From positions 1-39,155 of the forward strand of contig NZ_CVSF01000031.1 of the NCBI RefSeq assembly GCF_001179925.1: a stretch of DNA of 39,155 nt, read 5' to 3'. The stretch comes from Candidatus Pelagibacter communis. GTDB lineage: Bacteria > Pseudomonadota > Alphaproteobacteria > Pelagibacterales > Pelagibacteraceae. Positions 25,110 through 33,179 of the stretch are shown here, piece by piece. Below the pieces are notes generated by a model. It had not been told where the DNA came from and did not search any database. It saw only the letters and a program-made list of their open reading frames with translations. The translations under genes were made by a program, and so were the position numbers. The first letter of the stretch is position 1. Each line of letters starts with the position of its first letter.

Positions 25110-26297
25110 ATGAGATCAAAAAAAAAAATTGTTTTAGCATATTCAGGAGGATTAGATACATCCGTAATTTTAAAATGGCTTCAAAAAAATTATAACGCTG
25201 AAATTATTTGTTATACGGCAAATATAGGCCAAAAAATTGACAGAAAAAAAATTATTTCAAATGCAAAAAAACTCGGAGTTAAAAATATCATTATTGAAGA
25301 TTTAAAAAATACTTTTGTTAAAGATTATATTTTTCCTCTGATAAGAGGTCACGCAATTTATGAAGGTGTTTATTTATTAGGTACTTCGATTGCCAGACCA
25401 TTAATTGCAAAAGATCAAATAAGAGTTGCAAAAAAATTTAAAGCTTATGCTGTTTCTCATGGTTCAACTGGTAAAGGAAATGATCAGATAAGATTTGAAT
25501 TAGGTTATCATTATTTTGGACCAAAAATAAAAATCATAGCCCCTTGGAGAATTTGGAAACTTAAATCTAGAACTGATCTAATAAATTACGCAAAAAAATA
25601 TAAAATAAAAATTCCTAAAGACAAAAAAGGTGCTCCTCCTTTTTCTATTGATGATAATTTATTTCATACATCAACTGAGGGTAAAATTTTAGAAAATCCA
25701 AAAAATCCAGCTCCTGAGTTTATTTTTCAAAGAACCACTTCTCCTGAAAAAGCTCCGAAAAAACCATCATTTGTAACTATTGATTTTAAAAACAGTGATC
25801 CAATCGGAATTAATGGAAGAAAATTATCTCCATCAAAATTATTAGACAAACTCAATCAACTTGCTGGTAAAAATGGAATTGGAAGAGAAGACTTAGTTGA
25901 AAATAGATTCATAGGAATAAAATCTAGAGGTGTATATGAAACTCCAGGTGGGACATTATTAATTAAAGCTCATAGAGCAATTGAGTCTGTAACCTTAGAT
26001 AAAGAAACAGTGCATAAAAAAGATCAAATAATGTCAAGATATGCAGAACTTATTTATAATGGTTATTGGTATTCGAAAGAAAGATTTAAACTTCAAAAAA
26101 TTATAGATACTAAAAAAAATAAAGTAAATGGATCAGTTAAACTTAAACTTTATAAGGGTAATGTGATCATTTGGTCTAGACAAACTAAAAGTTCTGCATA
26201 TTCATTAAAGAAAGTTTCTTTTGAAGAAAATAAAACATTTAATAAATTGAATGTTGAAAAATTTATCAATTATCATAAAAAAAAATTAAGATCTTAA
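25110..26297 (+). CDS. argG: Argininosuccinate synthase
   Basis: Joins citrulline and aspartate with ATP to make argininosuccinate in arginine synthesis. The 395 residues contain the ATP-pyrophosphatase P-loop AYSGGLDTS (10-18) and the downstream nucleotide and substrate motifs (HGSTGKGNDQIRFELGY at about 117-133; YETPGGTLL near 277). The length is normal. It begins 3 bases after the ialB-like stop. No other arg gene is nearby in the window. Confidence 0.95.
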   Translation: MRSKKKIVLAYSGGLDTSVILKWLQKNYNAEIICYTANIGQKIDRKKIISNAKKLGVKNIIIEDLKNTFVKDYIFPLIRGHAIYEGVYLLGTSIARPLIAKDQIRVAKKFKAYAVSHGSTGKGNDQIRFELGYHYFGPKIKIIAPWRIWKLKSRTDLINYAKKYKIKIPKDKKGAPPFSIDDNLFHTSTEGKILENPKNPAPEFIFQRTTSPEKAPKKPSFVTIDFKNSDPIGINGRKLSPSKLLDKLNQLAGKNGIGREDLVENRFIGIKSRGVYETPGGTLLIKAHRAIESVTLDKETVHKKDQIMSRYAELIYNGYWYSKERFKLQKIIDTKKNKVNGSVKLKLYKGNVIIWSRQTKSSAYSLKKVSFEENKTFNKLNVEKFINYHKKKLRS

Positions 26298-26303
26298 ATT
26301 ATT

Positions 26304-27443
26304 ATGAAGTTTGAATATTCAAGGGCAAAAGCCATTGAGAAATTAGATCAATTTATTGAAAAAAATCTCTCCGAATACTCAAAATTAAGAAATTTTGATT
26401 TTGGACCAGGGAAAAGATCAAATGTTTCTTGTCTATCTCCTTATATTACTCATGGAATAATTAGTGAAAAAGAGATTTTAAAAAAATCTTTATCTAAATT
26501 ATCCTTTTCAAAAATCGAAAAATTTGTTCAAGAAATTTTATGGAGAACATATTGGAAAGGTTGGTTAGAATTAAGACCAAATGTTTGGACAGATTATCTT
26601 TTTGAATTAAATGAAATAAAAAAGGAATTTCAGAATAATAAAGAATATATTTCCGCAATTGAAGGAAAAACAAACATTGAATGCTTTAATGAATGGGTAA
26701 ATGAACTGAAAGAAAATAATTATTTACATAATCATACAAGAATGTGGTTTGCTAGTATTTGGATTTTTACTTTAGAATTACCTTGGCAATTAGGAGCTGA
26801 ATTTTTTATGCAACATCTTTATGATGGGGACGCCGCATCTAACACCCTTGGCTGGAGATGGGTAGCAGGTGTTCAAACACAAGGAAAACATTATTTAGCG
26901 AGTGAATGGAATATCAAGAAATTCACTAATAATAGATTTAATAATATTAAATTAAACGAGAACGCTACTCCTAAAATTTCAAAAAAAAATTATTCAATTA
27001 TGAAACAGGATTTTAACAATAAGAATATAGATAATAGAAATCTTTTAATTTTTGAAAATAATCTATCATTTGAAACCACTGATTTCCAAAATGATAAATT
27101 TAAAAAGATATATTTAATTTCGAATAAAAATGAAAATAGATCTATCAAACTAAGCGAAAAAGTTATAAAATTTAAATCACTTTTAATTAATGACCAAAAA
27201 CAAAGATTGAATGATAAATCTATTGATTGTGATGTAGTTGATATAAGTGAAATTAAGGATATTAATGAGAAAGTCATTGCGTTATATCCAACTGTTGGTG
27301 AAAACCTGGATTATTTAAATTCAAATAATTTAAAATTAGATTTTTTATATAGAAAACTCGATCAATATTCTTGGCAATATTGTAATAAAGGTTTTTATAA
27401 TTTTAAAAATTATATTCCTAAAATAATTACAAGTTTCAACTAA
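26304..27443 (+). CDS. Photolyase/cryptochrome-like protein with the FAD-binding domain at the N-terminus
   Basis: Contains the helical FAD-binding domain of DNA photolyases starting almost at residue 1 rather than after an antenna domain. Key stretches are CLSPYITHGIIS (43-54), FVQEILWRTYWKGW (74-87), NHTRMWFASIW (143-153) and LYDGDAASNTLGWRWVAG (172-189), matching the usual SPYL-G-iS, EliWR, R-RM and D-DlA-N...W-W-G pattern. Residues after about 240 are a different, alternating strand/helix segment (LLIFENNLSF, KIYLIS, VIALYPTVGENLDYL) ending in a GF-F-IP motif. No usual N-terminal antenna domain is present. Substrate and repair activity are unknown. It overlaps the convergent 73-aa gene by 4 bases. 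Confidence 0.85.
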   Translation: MKFEYSRAKAIEKLDQFIEKNLSEYSKLRNFDFGPGKRSNVSCLSPYITHGIISEKEILKKSLSKLSFSKIEKFVQEILWRTYWKGWLELRPNVWTDYLFELNEIKKEFQNNKEYISAIEGKTNIECFNEWVNELKENNYLHNHTRMWFASIWIFTLELPWQLGAEFFMQHLYDGDAASNTLGWRWVAGVQTQGKHYLASEWNIKKFTNNRFNNIKLNENATPKISKKNYSIMKQDFNNKNIDNRNLLIFENNLSFETTDFQNDKFKKIYLISNKNENRSIKLSEKVIKFKSLLINDQKQRLNDKSIDCDVVDISEIKDINEKVIALYPTVGENLDYLNSNNLKLDFLYRKLDQYSWQYCNKGFYNFKNYIPKIITSFN

Positions 27444-27661
27444 AACCACCTAAACATTCCAATAATACCAGCTGTTGCATAAAAGAATTGTAAGAATAAT
27501 ATTCCTCTATGACCACCCCTATGAGCCCAAATTCCAATTAAAATTGCAGATATAAGTAATAAGCAGAAACCAAAAAACTCTATACCAATATTCATCGCTA
27601 CAAATAATGAGTACAATATTGCTGTAATAACGCCAGCCCATTCAAAAATTTTATTATTCAT
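27440..27661 (-). CDS. Small membrane protein, 73 aa
   Basis: I do not recognise a family. The 73 residues form about three hydrophobic stretches (7-24, 27-45, 53-71) with a short basic turn AHRGGHRG between the second and third. It begins 5 bases after the ArfA-like frame and is the last gene of the minus-strand photolyase operon. The 3' end overlaps the convergent FAD-domain photolyase gene by 4 bases. A small membrane protein is the only safe statement. Confidence 0.7.
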   Translation of the reverse strand: MNNKIFEWAGVITAILYSLFVAMNIGIEFFGFCLLLISAILIGIWAHRGGHRGILFLQFFYATAGIIGMFRWF

Positions 27662-27666
27662 TTCTT

Positions 27667-27804
27667 TTATTCACTTTCCAATTTGAATTTTTTTCTATTA
27701 TAAATTTTTTTTTTATTTTTTACTATTTTATTTCTTAACATCGGTGAACTTAATAATTTTGCCATTGGATTTTTCTTTTTCATTTTTTTTCTTTTTTTGC
27801 TCAT
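27667..27804 (-). CDS. ArfA-like small basic protein (possible alternative ribosome-rescue factor)
   Basis: A 45-residue, very basic protein, MSKKRKKMKKKNPMAKLLSS as its first 20 residues, then PMLRNKIVKNKKKIYNRKKF. The segment AKLLSSPMLRNKIVKNKK...YNRK lines up with the ArfA (YhdL) core [24 protein letters not shown] of E. coli, the part that binds the empty mRNA channel of stalled ribosomes. The C-terminal part that is removed in mature E. coli ArfA is absent. The ATG overlaps the stop of the glutamine amidotransferase gene as ATGA, which supports real translation. Identification rests on a short motif and could be another basic peptide. Confidence 0.6.
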   Translation of the reverse strand: MSKKRKKMKKKNPMAKLLSSPMLRNKIVKNKKKIYNRKKFKLESE

Positions 27805-28520
27805 AAGAGTGACTTAAAATTGTTGTATAAAATTTTGGAATAATTATTCATATCTGTCATATTATTTTTAGCAGCTTGATCGAATTTCTTTAATGCTCCA
27901 TCACCAAGATGATCCTCAAGTGCCTTTTTATATTCTGGTACACAACCCCACTGATTAACTGTTGTATTTTTTATTTCTATATGAAATTGAATACCATATG
28001 CATGATGTTGATATTTAAAAATCTGATACTTAGTTACTGGAGATGATGCTAATAAAGTAATATCCTGATTTTTATCAATTCCTTGAACTTCGTAAGAATG
28101 CCATTGCAAACTTTTAATTTTATCAGGAAATTTAGAAAACAAATTATCTTGATTTTTTTCTTTAGTAAAATTGATATCCATCATACCAATCTCTGCTGGA
28201 CTTGATTTTACAACCTTGCCACCAACAACCTCTCCTAATAGCTGACAACCTAAGCAAAAACCTAAATAAGGTTTTTTTAGATCAACAACAAACTCTTTAA
28301 TTCTTTTTTTTTCCTCAATTAACCAAGGATATTTTTTTTCCATAAAAGTATCCATTGGACCGCCCATACAGAGCATGCCATCAAATTTACTTAAATCATT
28401 TGGAATTTTTTCATCTTCGTCTAGCTCAATGGTGGTAAGGTTTAATCCATCAGCTAACATAAGATCTTTAATGTAACCAGGATCTTCAATTTTAATATGT
28501 TGTAAAATTATTATGTTCAA
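27801..28520 (-). CDS. Class I glutamine amidotransferase-like protein
   Basis: GATase1 domain of 239 residues with a complete hydrolysis triad: Cys89 in GFCLGCQLLG, His180 and Glu182 in GIQFHIE. It lacks a synthetase domain, so it resembles the stand-alone GMP-synthase-like amidotransferases that act on small molecules such as gamma-glutamyl compounds; the real substrate is unknown. The gene is 5 bases after the DUF2256 gene and overlaps the ArfA-like start by 4 bases, so it is within the photolyase operon. Confidence 0.9.
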   Translation of the reverse strand: MNIIILQHIKIEDPGYIKDLMLADGLNLTTIELDEDEKIPNDLSKFDGMLCMGGPMDTFMEKKYPWLIEEKKRIKEFVVDLKKPYLGFCLGCQLLGEVVGGKVVKSSPAEIGMMDINFTKEKNQDNLFSKFPDKIKSLQWHSYEVQGIDKNQDITLLASSPVTKYQIFKYQHHAYGIQFHIEIKNTTVNQWGCVPEYKKALEDHLGDGALKKFDQAAKNNMTDMNNYSKILYNNFKSLL

Positions 28521-28525
28521 TTATC

Positions 28526-28654
28526 TCAGCTTAGCCTAGAACACTTCTTAGAACAATATTTTACTCTTTCCCAATTTAGCTTCCATTTCTTACGCCAAAC
28601 AAAAGGTCTTTTACAAACAGGGCAAATTTTTGAGGGAAGATTTTCTTTTTTCAC
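28526..28654 (-). CDS. DUF2256 zinc-ribbon-like small protein
   Basis: A 42-residue protein in the gap between the photolyase and the amidotransferase. It starts at a GTG (28654) overlapping the photolyase TAG stop by one base. The sequence has [19 protein letters not shown] (6-24) and [10 protein letters not shown] (31-40), the defining pattern of DUF2256, with two CxxC/CxxxC cysteine pairs that should bind one zinc. In many bacteria this family lies next to photolyase/cryptochrome genes of the same type as here, so a linked role is likely but unproven. Confidence 0.88.
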   Translation of the reverse strand: MKKENLPSKICPVCKRPFVWRKKWKLNWERVKYCSKKCSRLS

Positions 28655-30144
28655 TAAATTGTATTTTGTTTAATAAATTTATCTGCAGCTGACAAAATTA
28701 ATTTTTTTCTTTCAATTTTCATTTTATCAAAAATTCTTACCATCATAGAAAGTCTAGGATTTTTCAAAAAAAATTTTCTATTACGGTCAATAAATCTCCA
28801 ATACAGTCCATCCATTGTGTTACACCACTCACCTTTTTTAAAATCCATCATTTTCATAAAGTAACTAGATCCACATATATAAGGTTTAGTAGCAAATATT
28901 CCTCCATCACTAAACAATCCCATTCCATAAACATTAGGCACCATCACCCAATCTGAAGAGTCTACAAACATCTCCATAAACCATTTGTAAACAATAGTGG
29001 GTTTTATTTCACAAAGATTCATAATGTTAGATAAAATCATTAACCTTTCAATGTGATGAGACCATCCATGATTTAATGCATTTTTAATAGCATAATCTAG
29101 TGGAGGCAATCCTGTTGTGCCTTCGTACCACGATTTTTTCATTTTTCTATTTTGTTTGAAAAAATTTCCTGTTTCCATTTCATTTGAGTAACTTTGATAA
29201 ATGCCTCTCATAAATTCTCTCCAACCAATTACCTGACGTATGTAACCCTCTAATGAATTTAATCTTATCTTTTTACTTTTATGGAATTCTAAAATCTTTT
29301 TGATAATTAATTCTGGAGTAATTAAACCTAAGTTTACATATGGACTTAATGCACTATGAAATAAGATATTATCTTTTTGATCAACAGCATCTTCATAGTC
29401 ACCAAATAAATTTGACTTTTCTTTTATAAAAAAATTTAAAAGTTTTATGACATCATTATATTCAGTAGCAAACCAGAAATTATCAATTTTACCAGGATGA
29501 TCTTTGAATAATTTCTCAATAATTGGTTTTAATTTTTTTGTATGATTAGTTTCATTTATCTTTGGAAACTTTGGAATAGAAATATTTTTTGGTAATTTAT
29601 TTCTATTATCTTCATCAAAGCTCCATTTACCTCCAATTGGGTTTCCATCCGAACCCATCAATATCCCTGATTTTTTTCTAACATCTTTATAAAAAGTTGC
29701 CATAAAAGGTTTTTTTGATTTGGATAGATATTGTTTAAATTCTTCTCTTGAATTTAAAAACATTGGAGTTTGTATAACATTCCATTTTATTTTTTCTTTT
29801 TTAAGAAATTGATTTATTTTTTTCTCAAAAAATTTATCTTCAACTTCAAAACTTGAAATCTCTTTTATTTTTTTTGAATCAATTATTTTTTTTAATTTTT
29901 TTGAATAATCGTATTTAAATTCTTTATCCTCAATTTTAAGATACTCTAATTTAAATTTATCTTTTTTAAGGTTTTCAGCATATGAACGCATCGATGATAA
30001 GAAGAGGAGGATTTTTTGTTTATGATGTTTTTCATAGGTACATAATTGGTAATCTTCGGCCATAAAAAAAAAGTGGTCTTTTTTGAAGCGGTCCAAGTAT
30101 TTTGATGGAAATAATTGATTACCCAGTATAAAAAATAACTTCAT
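28654..30144 (-). CDS. Cryptochrome/photolyase family protein (deoxyribodipyrimidine photolyase-related, DPRP)
   Basis: Photolyase-superfamily protein of 496 residues with an N-terminal domain ([17 protein letters not shown]) of the DPRP/PhrB family and a C-terminal FAD domain ([17 protein letters not shown] 264-280, [18 protein letters not shown] 363-380, [17 protein letters not shown] 399-415). Relatives include the iron-sulfur 6-4 photolyase PhrB. In this protein the CxxC pair that binds the cluster in PhrB is not seen; the stretch after [15 protein letters not shown] reads [17 protein letters not shown], with cysteines only at 378, 424 and 441. The enzyme may lack the 4Fe-4S cluster. It begins an operon with DUF2256, amidotransferase and ArfA-like genes and diverges from the SDR gene. 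Confidence 0.9.
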   Translation of the reverse strand: MKLFFILGNQLFPSKYLDRFKKDHFFFMAEDYQLCTYEKHHKQKILLFLSSMRSYAENLKKDKFKLEYLKIEDKEFKYDYSKKLKKIIDSKKIKEISSFEVEDKFFEKKINQFLKKEKIKWNVIQTPMFLNSREEFKQYLSKSKKPFMATFYKDVRKKSGILMGSDGNPIGGKWSFDEDNRNKLPKNISIPKFPKINETNHTKKLKPIIEKLFKDHPGKIDNFWFATEYNDVIKLLNFFIKEKSNLFGDYEDAVDQKDNILFHSALSPYVNLGLITPELIIKKILEFHKSKKIRLNSLEGYIRQVIGWREFMRGIYQSYSNEMETGNFFKQNRKMKKSWYEGTTGLPPLDYAIKNALNHGWSHHIERLMILSNIMNLCEIKPTIVYKWFMEMFVDSSDWVMVPNVYGMGLFSDGGIFATKPYICGSSYFMKMMDFKKGEWCNTMDGLYWRFIDRNRKFFLKNPRLSMMVRIFDKMKIERKKLILSAADKFIKQNTI

Positions 30145-30171
30145 ATTTAAATATAACTAATAAAATTTTTT

Positions 30172-30882
30172 ATGTCAGAAAAATATCTTATTTTTGGTGC
30201 GACAGGATCCATCGGTTCTAGTTTAGCTGAACAATTAGTAAATTCAGGAAATTTAGTTCATTTAGTTGGAAGAAGTGAGAATGAAACAAAAAATATTTCT
30301 GAAAAATTAGGTTGTGCATTTACGATAGCTGATGTTTTGGAAGATGGATTTGTAGAAAAAGTTAAAAACGATATTTCAGATGTAAAAGGTATTGCTTATT
30401 GTGTGGGTTCAATTGATTTGAAACCTTTAAGAATGGTTAACGAGCAAGATTTCAACAAATGTATGAAACTAAATCTATATTCAGCTGTCGAAGTTATAAA
30501 AGGATACCAAGATAATTTAAAAAAAAATAAAGGTTCGGTAGTTTTATTTTCCACAGTTGCTGCTCAAAGAGGTTTCACAAATCATGCTATAATTGCATCT
30601 ACAAAAGCTGCGGTTGAGGGTTTAACAGTTTCATTGGCAGCAGAATTTGCCCCCAATATAAGGGTGAACTGTATTGCACCTAGTTTGACTAATTCAAAAA
30701 TTGCTGAACCAATGTTAAAAAATAAAGCATTAGCGGATGGTATAGCTAAAGCCCATCCTTTAAAAAGATTAGGTGAGGGTAAAGATTCTGCTTCACTTGC
30801 AAAGTTTCTTATTACAGATGACAGCTCATGGGTTACAGGTCAAATAATAGCTGTTGATGGTGGTAGATCAAAACTTTCGTAA
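30172..30882 (+). CDS. Short-chain dehydrogenase/reductase family protein lacking the catalytic Tyr
   Basis: Rossmann-fold protein of the SDR family, 236 residues. The nucleotide motif is GATGSIGSSLAE (9-20), then CVGSID (77-82), Asn101 in KLNLYS, Ser127 in LFSTVA, and Lys145 in ASTKAAVEG, followed by the C-terminal signature VTGQIIAVDGG. The Tyr expected four residues before Lys145 is Ile141 (HAIIASTK), so the usual proton donor is missing and ordinary oxidoreductase activity is doubtful. The gene runs directly into the PQQ-dehydrogenase gene (1-base gap) and diverges from the photolyase gene across 27 bases. Confidence 0.85.
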   Translation: MSEKYLIFGATGSIGSSLAEQLVNSGNLVHLVGRSENETKNISEKLGCAFTIADVLEDGFVEKVKNDISDVKGIAYCVGSIDLKPLRMVNEQDFNKCMKLNLYSAVEVIKGYQDNLKKNKGSVVLFSTVAAQRGFTNHAIIASTKAAVEGLTVSLAAEFAPNIRVNCIAPSLTNSKIAEPMLKNKALADGIAKAHPLKRLGEGKDSASLAKFLITDDSSWVTGQIIAVDGGRSKLS

Positions 30883-30883
30883 A

Positions 30884-31948
30884 GTGAAGAATCTTGCTTT
30901 TTTTTTATTCTTGTTTTTGTTTAATATTACTGTTTCTTTGGCAGAAAGTTTAAGTTTTAAAAAAATCATTAATCTAGATAATCCGTGGGGATCTTCATTT
31001 ATAAATAATGAAAAATTACTAATTACAGAGAAAAGTGGAAAAATTAAATTAATAAATCTTAATTCCAAAAAAATTTCTGAGATTAATCATAATCTAAATT
31101 ATTTAGAACATGGTCAAGGTGGTTTAATGGATATTCTTTTTAAAAATAATTATGTTTACATATCATACACTGAAAATAGAGGTAATTGGAAAACTAGTAC
31201 TTCTATAGCTAAGGCTAAATTTGATAAAAAAAAATTGGAATTCTATAATATTTTTCAAGCAGAACCACCAATTGATTCTGGTTATCATTTTGGATCAAGA
31301 ATAGTAATTAAAGATAATTACTTATTTGCATCTGTAGGTGAGAGAAATAAAGGCATGATTGCACAGGATCCTTCTAAGCATCCTGGGAGCATCATTAGAA
31401 TCCTTACGAATGGAAAAATCCCAAAAGATAATCCAAAATTCGAAGGAAAATCAGACTGGTTACCTGAAATTTATCAAATAGGTATCAGAAATCCTCAAGG
31501 TTTAACTTTATCCCCTTTCGATAGAAAGATTTACATGAGCAATCATGGTGCTAGAGGAGGTGATTGGTTTGGTGAAGTTAAAAAAGGTGAAAATTATGGG
31601 TGGAAAATTTTAGGATGGGGAGGAACAAATTATTCTGGCCTTCCTATAGGTCCAAAATGGAAACCAGGTTTCACAAAAGCTATACATTATTGGACACCAT
31701 CTATCGCTACTAGCGCAATATCTATTTATAAAGGAAAAGAATTTAATGAATGGAACGGACATGCTTTAATTACTTCACTTAAAGATCAGTCTTTGAGAAA
31801 ATTAAATTTTGAAGATTTATCAAAAGTAAAAGAAGAAATTATTTTCAAAAATAAAATTGGAAGAATAAGAGATATACAAGTTCATCCTTCTAATGGAAAA
31901 ATTTACTTTTTAGGACAAGATGGTTTGTGGTTAATGGAAAATATTTAA
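30884..31948 (+). CDS. PQQ-dependent sugar dehydrogenase-like (GSDH / aldose sugar dehydrogenase family)
   Basis: Six-bladed beta-propeller enzyme family that oxidises sugars in the periplasm with PQQ. The GTG at 30884 was chosen as start: it lies 1 base after the SDR stop and gives a good signal peptide (MKNLAFFLFLFLFNITVSLA), while the ATGs further upstream add residues that read as the SDR's own coding region. The mature protein has GYHFGSRIVIKDNYLFASVGER with the likely catalytic His, RNPQGL, and NHGARGGDWFGEVKKGENYGW, the standard GSDH motifs. The length of 354 residues fits the soluble aldose dehydrogenase (YliI) group. Its end is 1 base from the convergent FkbM gene. Confidence 0.88.
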   Translation: MKNLAFFLFLFLFNITVSLAESLSFKKIINLDNPWGSSFINNEKLLITEKSGKIKLINLNSKKISEINHNLNYLEHGQGGLMDILFKNNYVYISYTENRGNWKTSTSIAKAKFDKKKLEFYNIFQAEPPIDSGYHFGSRIVIKDNYLFASVGERNKGMIAQDPSKHPGSIIRILTNGKIPKDNPKFEGKSDWLPEIYQIGIRNPQGLTLSPFDRKIYMSNHGARGGDWFGEVKKGENYGWKILGWGGTNYSGLPIGPKWKPGFTKAIHYWTPSIATSAISIYKGKEFNEWNGHALITSLKDQSLRKLNFEDLSKVKEEIIFKNKIGRIRDIQVHPSNGKIYFLGQDGLWLMENI

Positions 31949-31949
31949 T

Positions 31950-32627
31950 CTATGATGAATTTTTAAATAAATGGCTAAAAACACCAGACCAAATATGTTG
32001 ATACCCTTTATTTTTTAAAAATTTATAGATTTCATCATTATGAATGTCTTGATTATGTATTTCTATACAAATTAATTTTGGGTTATATTTTTCAAAATTG
32101 AGCCCTAATAATACTTTGTAGTCTGCTCCTTCAACATCTATATCTAACAAATCAATTTCTCTATTACAATACTTGCTGTTTTCTAGAATTTCATTAAGAG
32201 TGTAAGCTTGCATTACTTTTGTTTTAATTCTTCCTTGAAATACTTTGTTTGCCTGTTCTTCGTTAGTTGTACTTAGTTGACTGAGCTCTTTTTGAAAAAA
32301 AATTTTTACATTTTGTTTTTTTTCTGAAATTGCACATTTATAATTTAGATCATCTGGCCGCAAAAAATTAAATAAATCAATAGAAAATTGGCTAATATCA
32401 ATATTAATTCCTCGCCAATTATTCATATACAATAAATGAGTATTATTTCTATTAATTGGATGAAAACAACCAACATCAACATAAAATCCATCTTTTTTAT
32501 TTTTAAAAAAATTTAGAATATTCAAATCTTCTTTATCCATAGAATAACTTTTTTTTTTAAGAAAGAATCTATTTTTGATATAAATATTATGAATAATGTG
32601 AATTTTTTTTTTTATTAAAGAAAACAA
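31950..32627 (-). CDS. FkbM family methyltransferase
   Basis: SAM-dependent methyltransferase of 225 residues. The cofactor site shows FYVDVGCFHP near residue 48 and DLLDIDVEGADYKVL near 157, both FkbM family signatures. FkbM proteins methylate hydroxyls of sugars or polyketides and often sit in surface-polysaccharide clusters, but no such cluster is visible here. The first 29 residues (MFSLIKKKIHIIHNIYIKNR) are basic and could be an amphipathic start. It precedes the SHOCT gene on the opposite side of a 5-base gap. Confidence 0.87.
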   Translation of the reverse strand: MFSLIKKKIHIIHNIYIKNRFFLKKKSYSMDKEDLNILNFFKNKKDGFYVDVGCFHPINRNNTHLLYMNNWRGINIDISQFSIDLFNFLRPDDLNYKCAISEKKQNVKIFFQKELSQLSTTNEEQANKVFQGRIKTKVMQAYTLNEILENSKYCNREIDLLDIDVEGADYKVLLGLNFEKYNPKLICIEIHNQDIHNDEIYKFLKNKGYQHIWSGVFSHLFKNSS

Positions 32628-32632
32628 AATTT

Positions 32633-32890
32633 TTAATTATCTAATAATTTTTTTTTTGCTTTATCAAATTCTTCTTGTGTTAAAGCTCCAGACTGCAAGA
32701 GTTCATTTAATTTCATCAATTCGTCACTTAAATTTTCTGAAGATTTTAAATCATTTAAGTCTTCATCGTGATTATCTTCAGATTTATTTTTTTCTTTTGC
32801 TTTAAATCCTTTCATGATAGCTGACCCGCCAAGGTATAAAACAAATGCTAATATAGGAATTACTAAAACGAAAAAAATCAGTTTTTCCAC
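32633..32890 (-). CDS. SHOCT-domain small membrane protein
   Basis: An 85-residue protein with one N-terminal membrane helix (3-28), an acidic linker (36-54) and a C-terminal SHOCT domain (LMKLNELLQSGALTQEEFDKAKKKLLDN, 58-85 in outline), a short helical hairpin found at the ends of many membrane or secreted proteins and thought to help oligomerisation. It follows the 69-aa membrane protein after 3 bases, so the two are probably expressed together. Function is unknown. Confidence 0.8.
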   Translation of the reverse strand: MEKLIFFVLVIPILAFVLYLGGSAIMKGFKAKEKNKSEDNHDEDLNDLKSSENLSDELMKLNELLQSGALTQEEFDKAKKKLLDN

Positions 32891-32893
32891 GAT

Positions 32894-33103
32894 TTAATCC
32901 TCATCTTCATCTTCATTTCTCCAACCTTTTTGATACATTAAATATGCTGCAAGTATAACTGAAAAAGTTCCTGCAATCATTCCATAATCAAACCCTACTT
33001 GTTGATTGTAAAAATACCAACCAAGCTGAGTTGCACCTATGGGTATCACAGTAAGTATCAACATTATAATTGCGATTCTGTAATGGTACTTTGGTCTTTT
33101 CAT
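32894..33103 (-). CDS. Small two-helix membrane protein, 69 aa
   Basis: I do not recognise the family. A basic N-terminus (MKRPKYHYR) is followed by a hydrophobic helix (10-30), a short aromatic loop (YFYNQQVGFDYG), a second helix (about 42-57), then a Trp and a strongly acidic end NEDEDED. It is 3 bases from the SHOCT gene downstream. The 76 bases upstream to folD hold no clear promoter. Confidence 0.7.
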   Translation of the reverse strand: MKRPKYHYRIAIIMLILTVIPIGATQLGWYFYNQQVGFDYGMIAGTFSVILAAYLMYQKGWRNEDEDED

Positions 33104-33179
33104 TAGATAAGATTATCAAATTTAAAATTATTTTAATTAAATTATTCTTATTTGAGACAAAAAAACTTTCAAAAAACCT

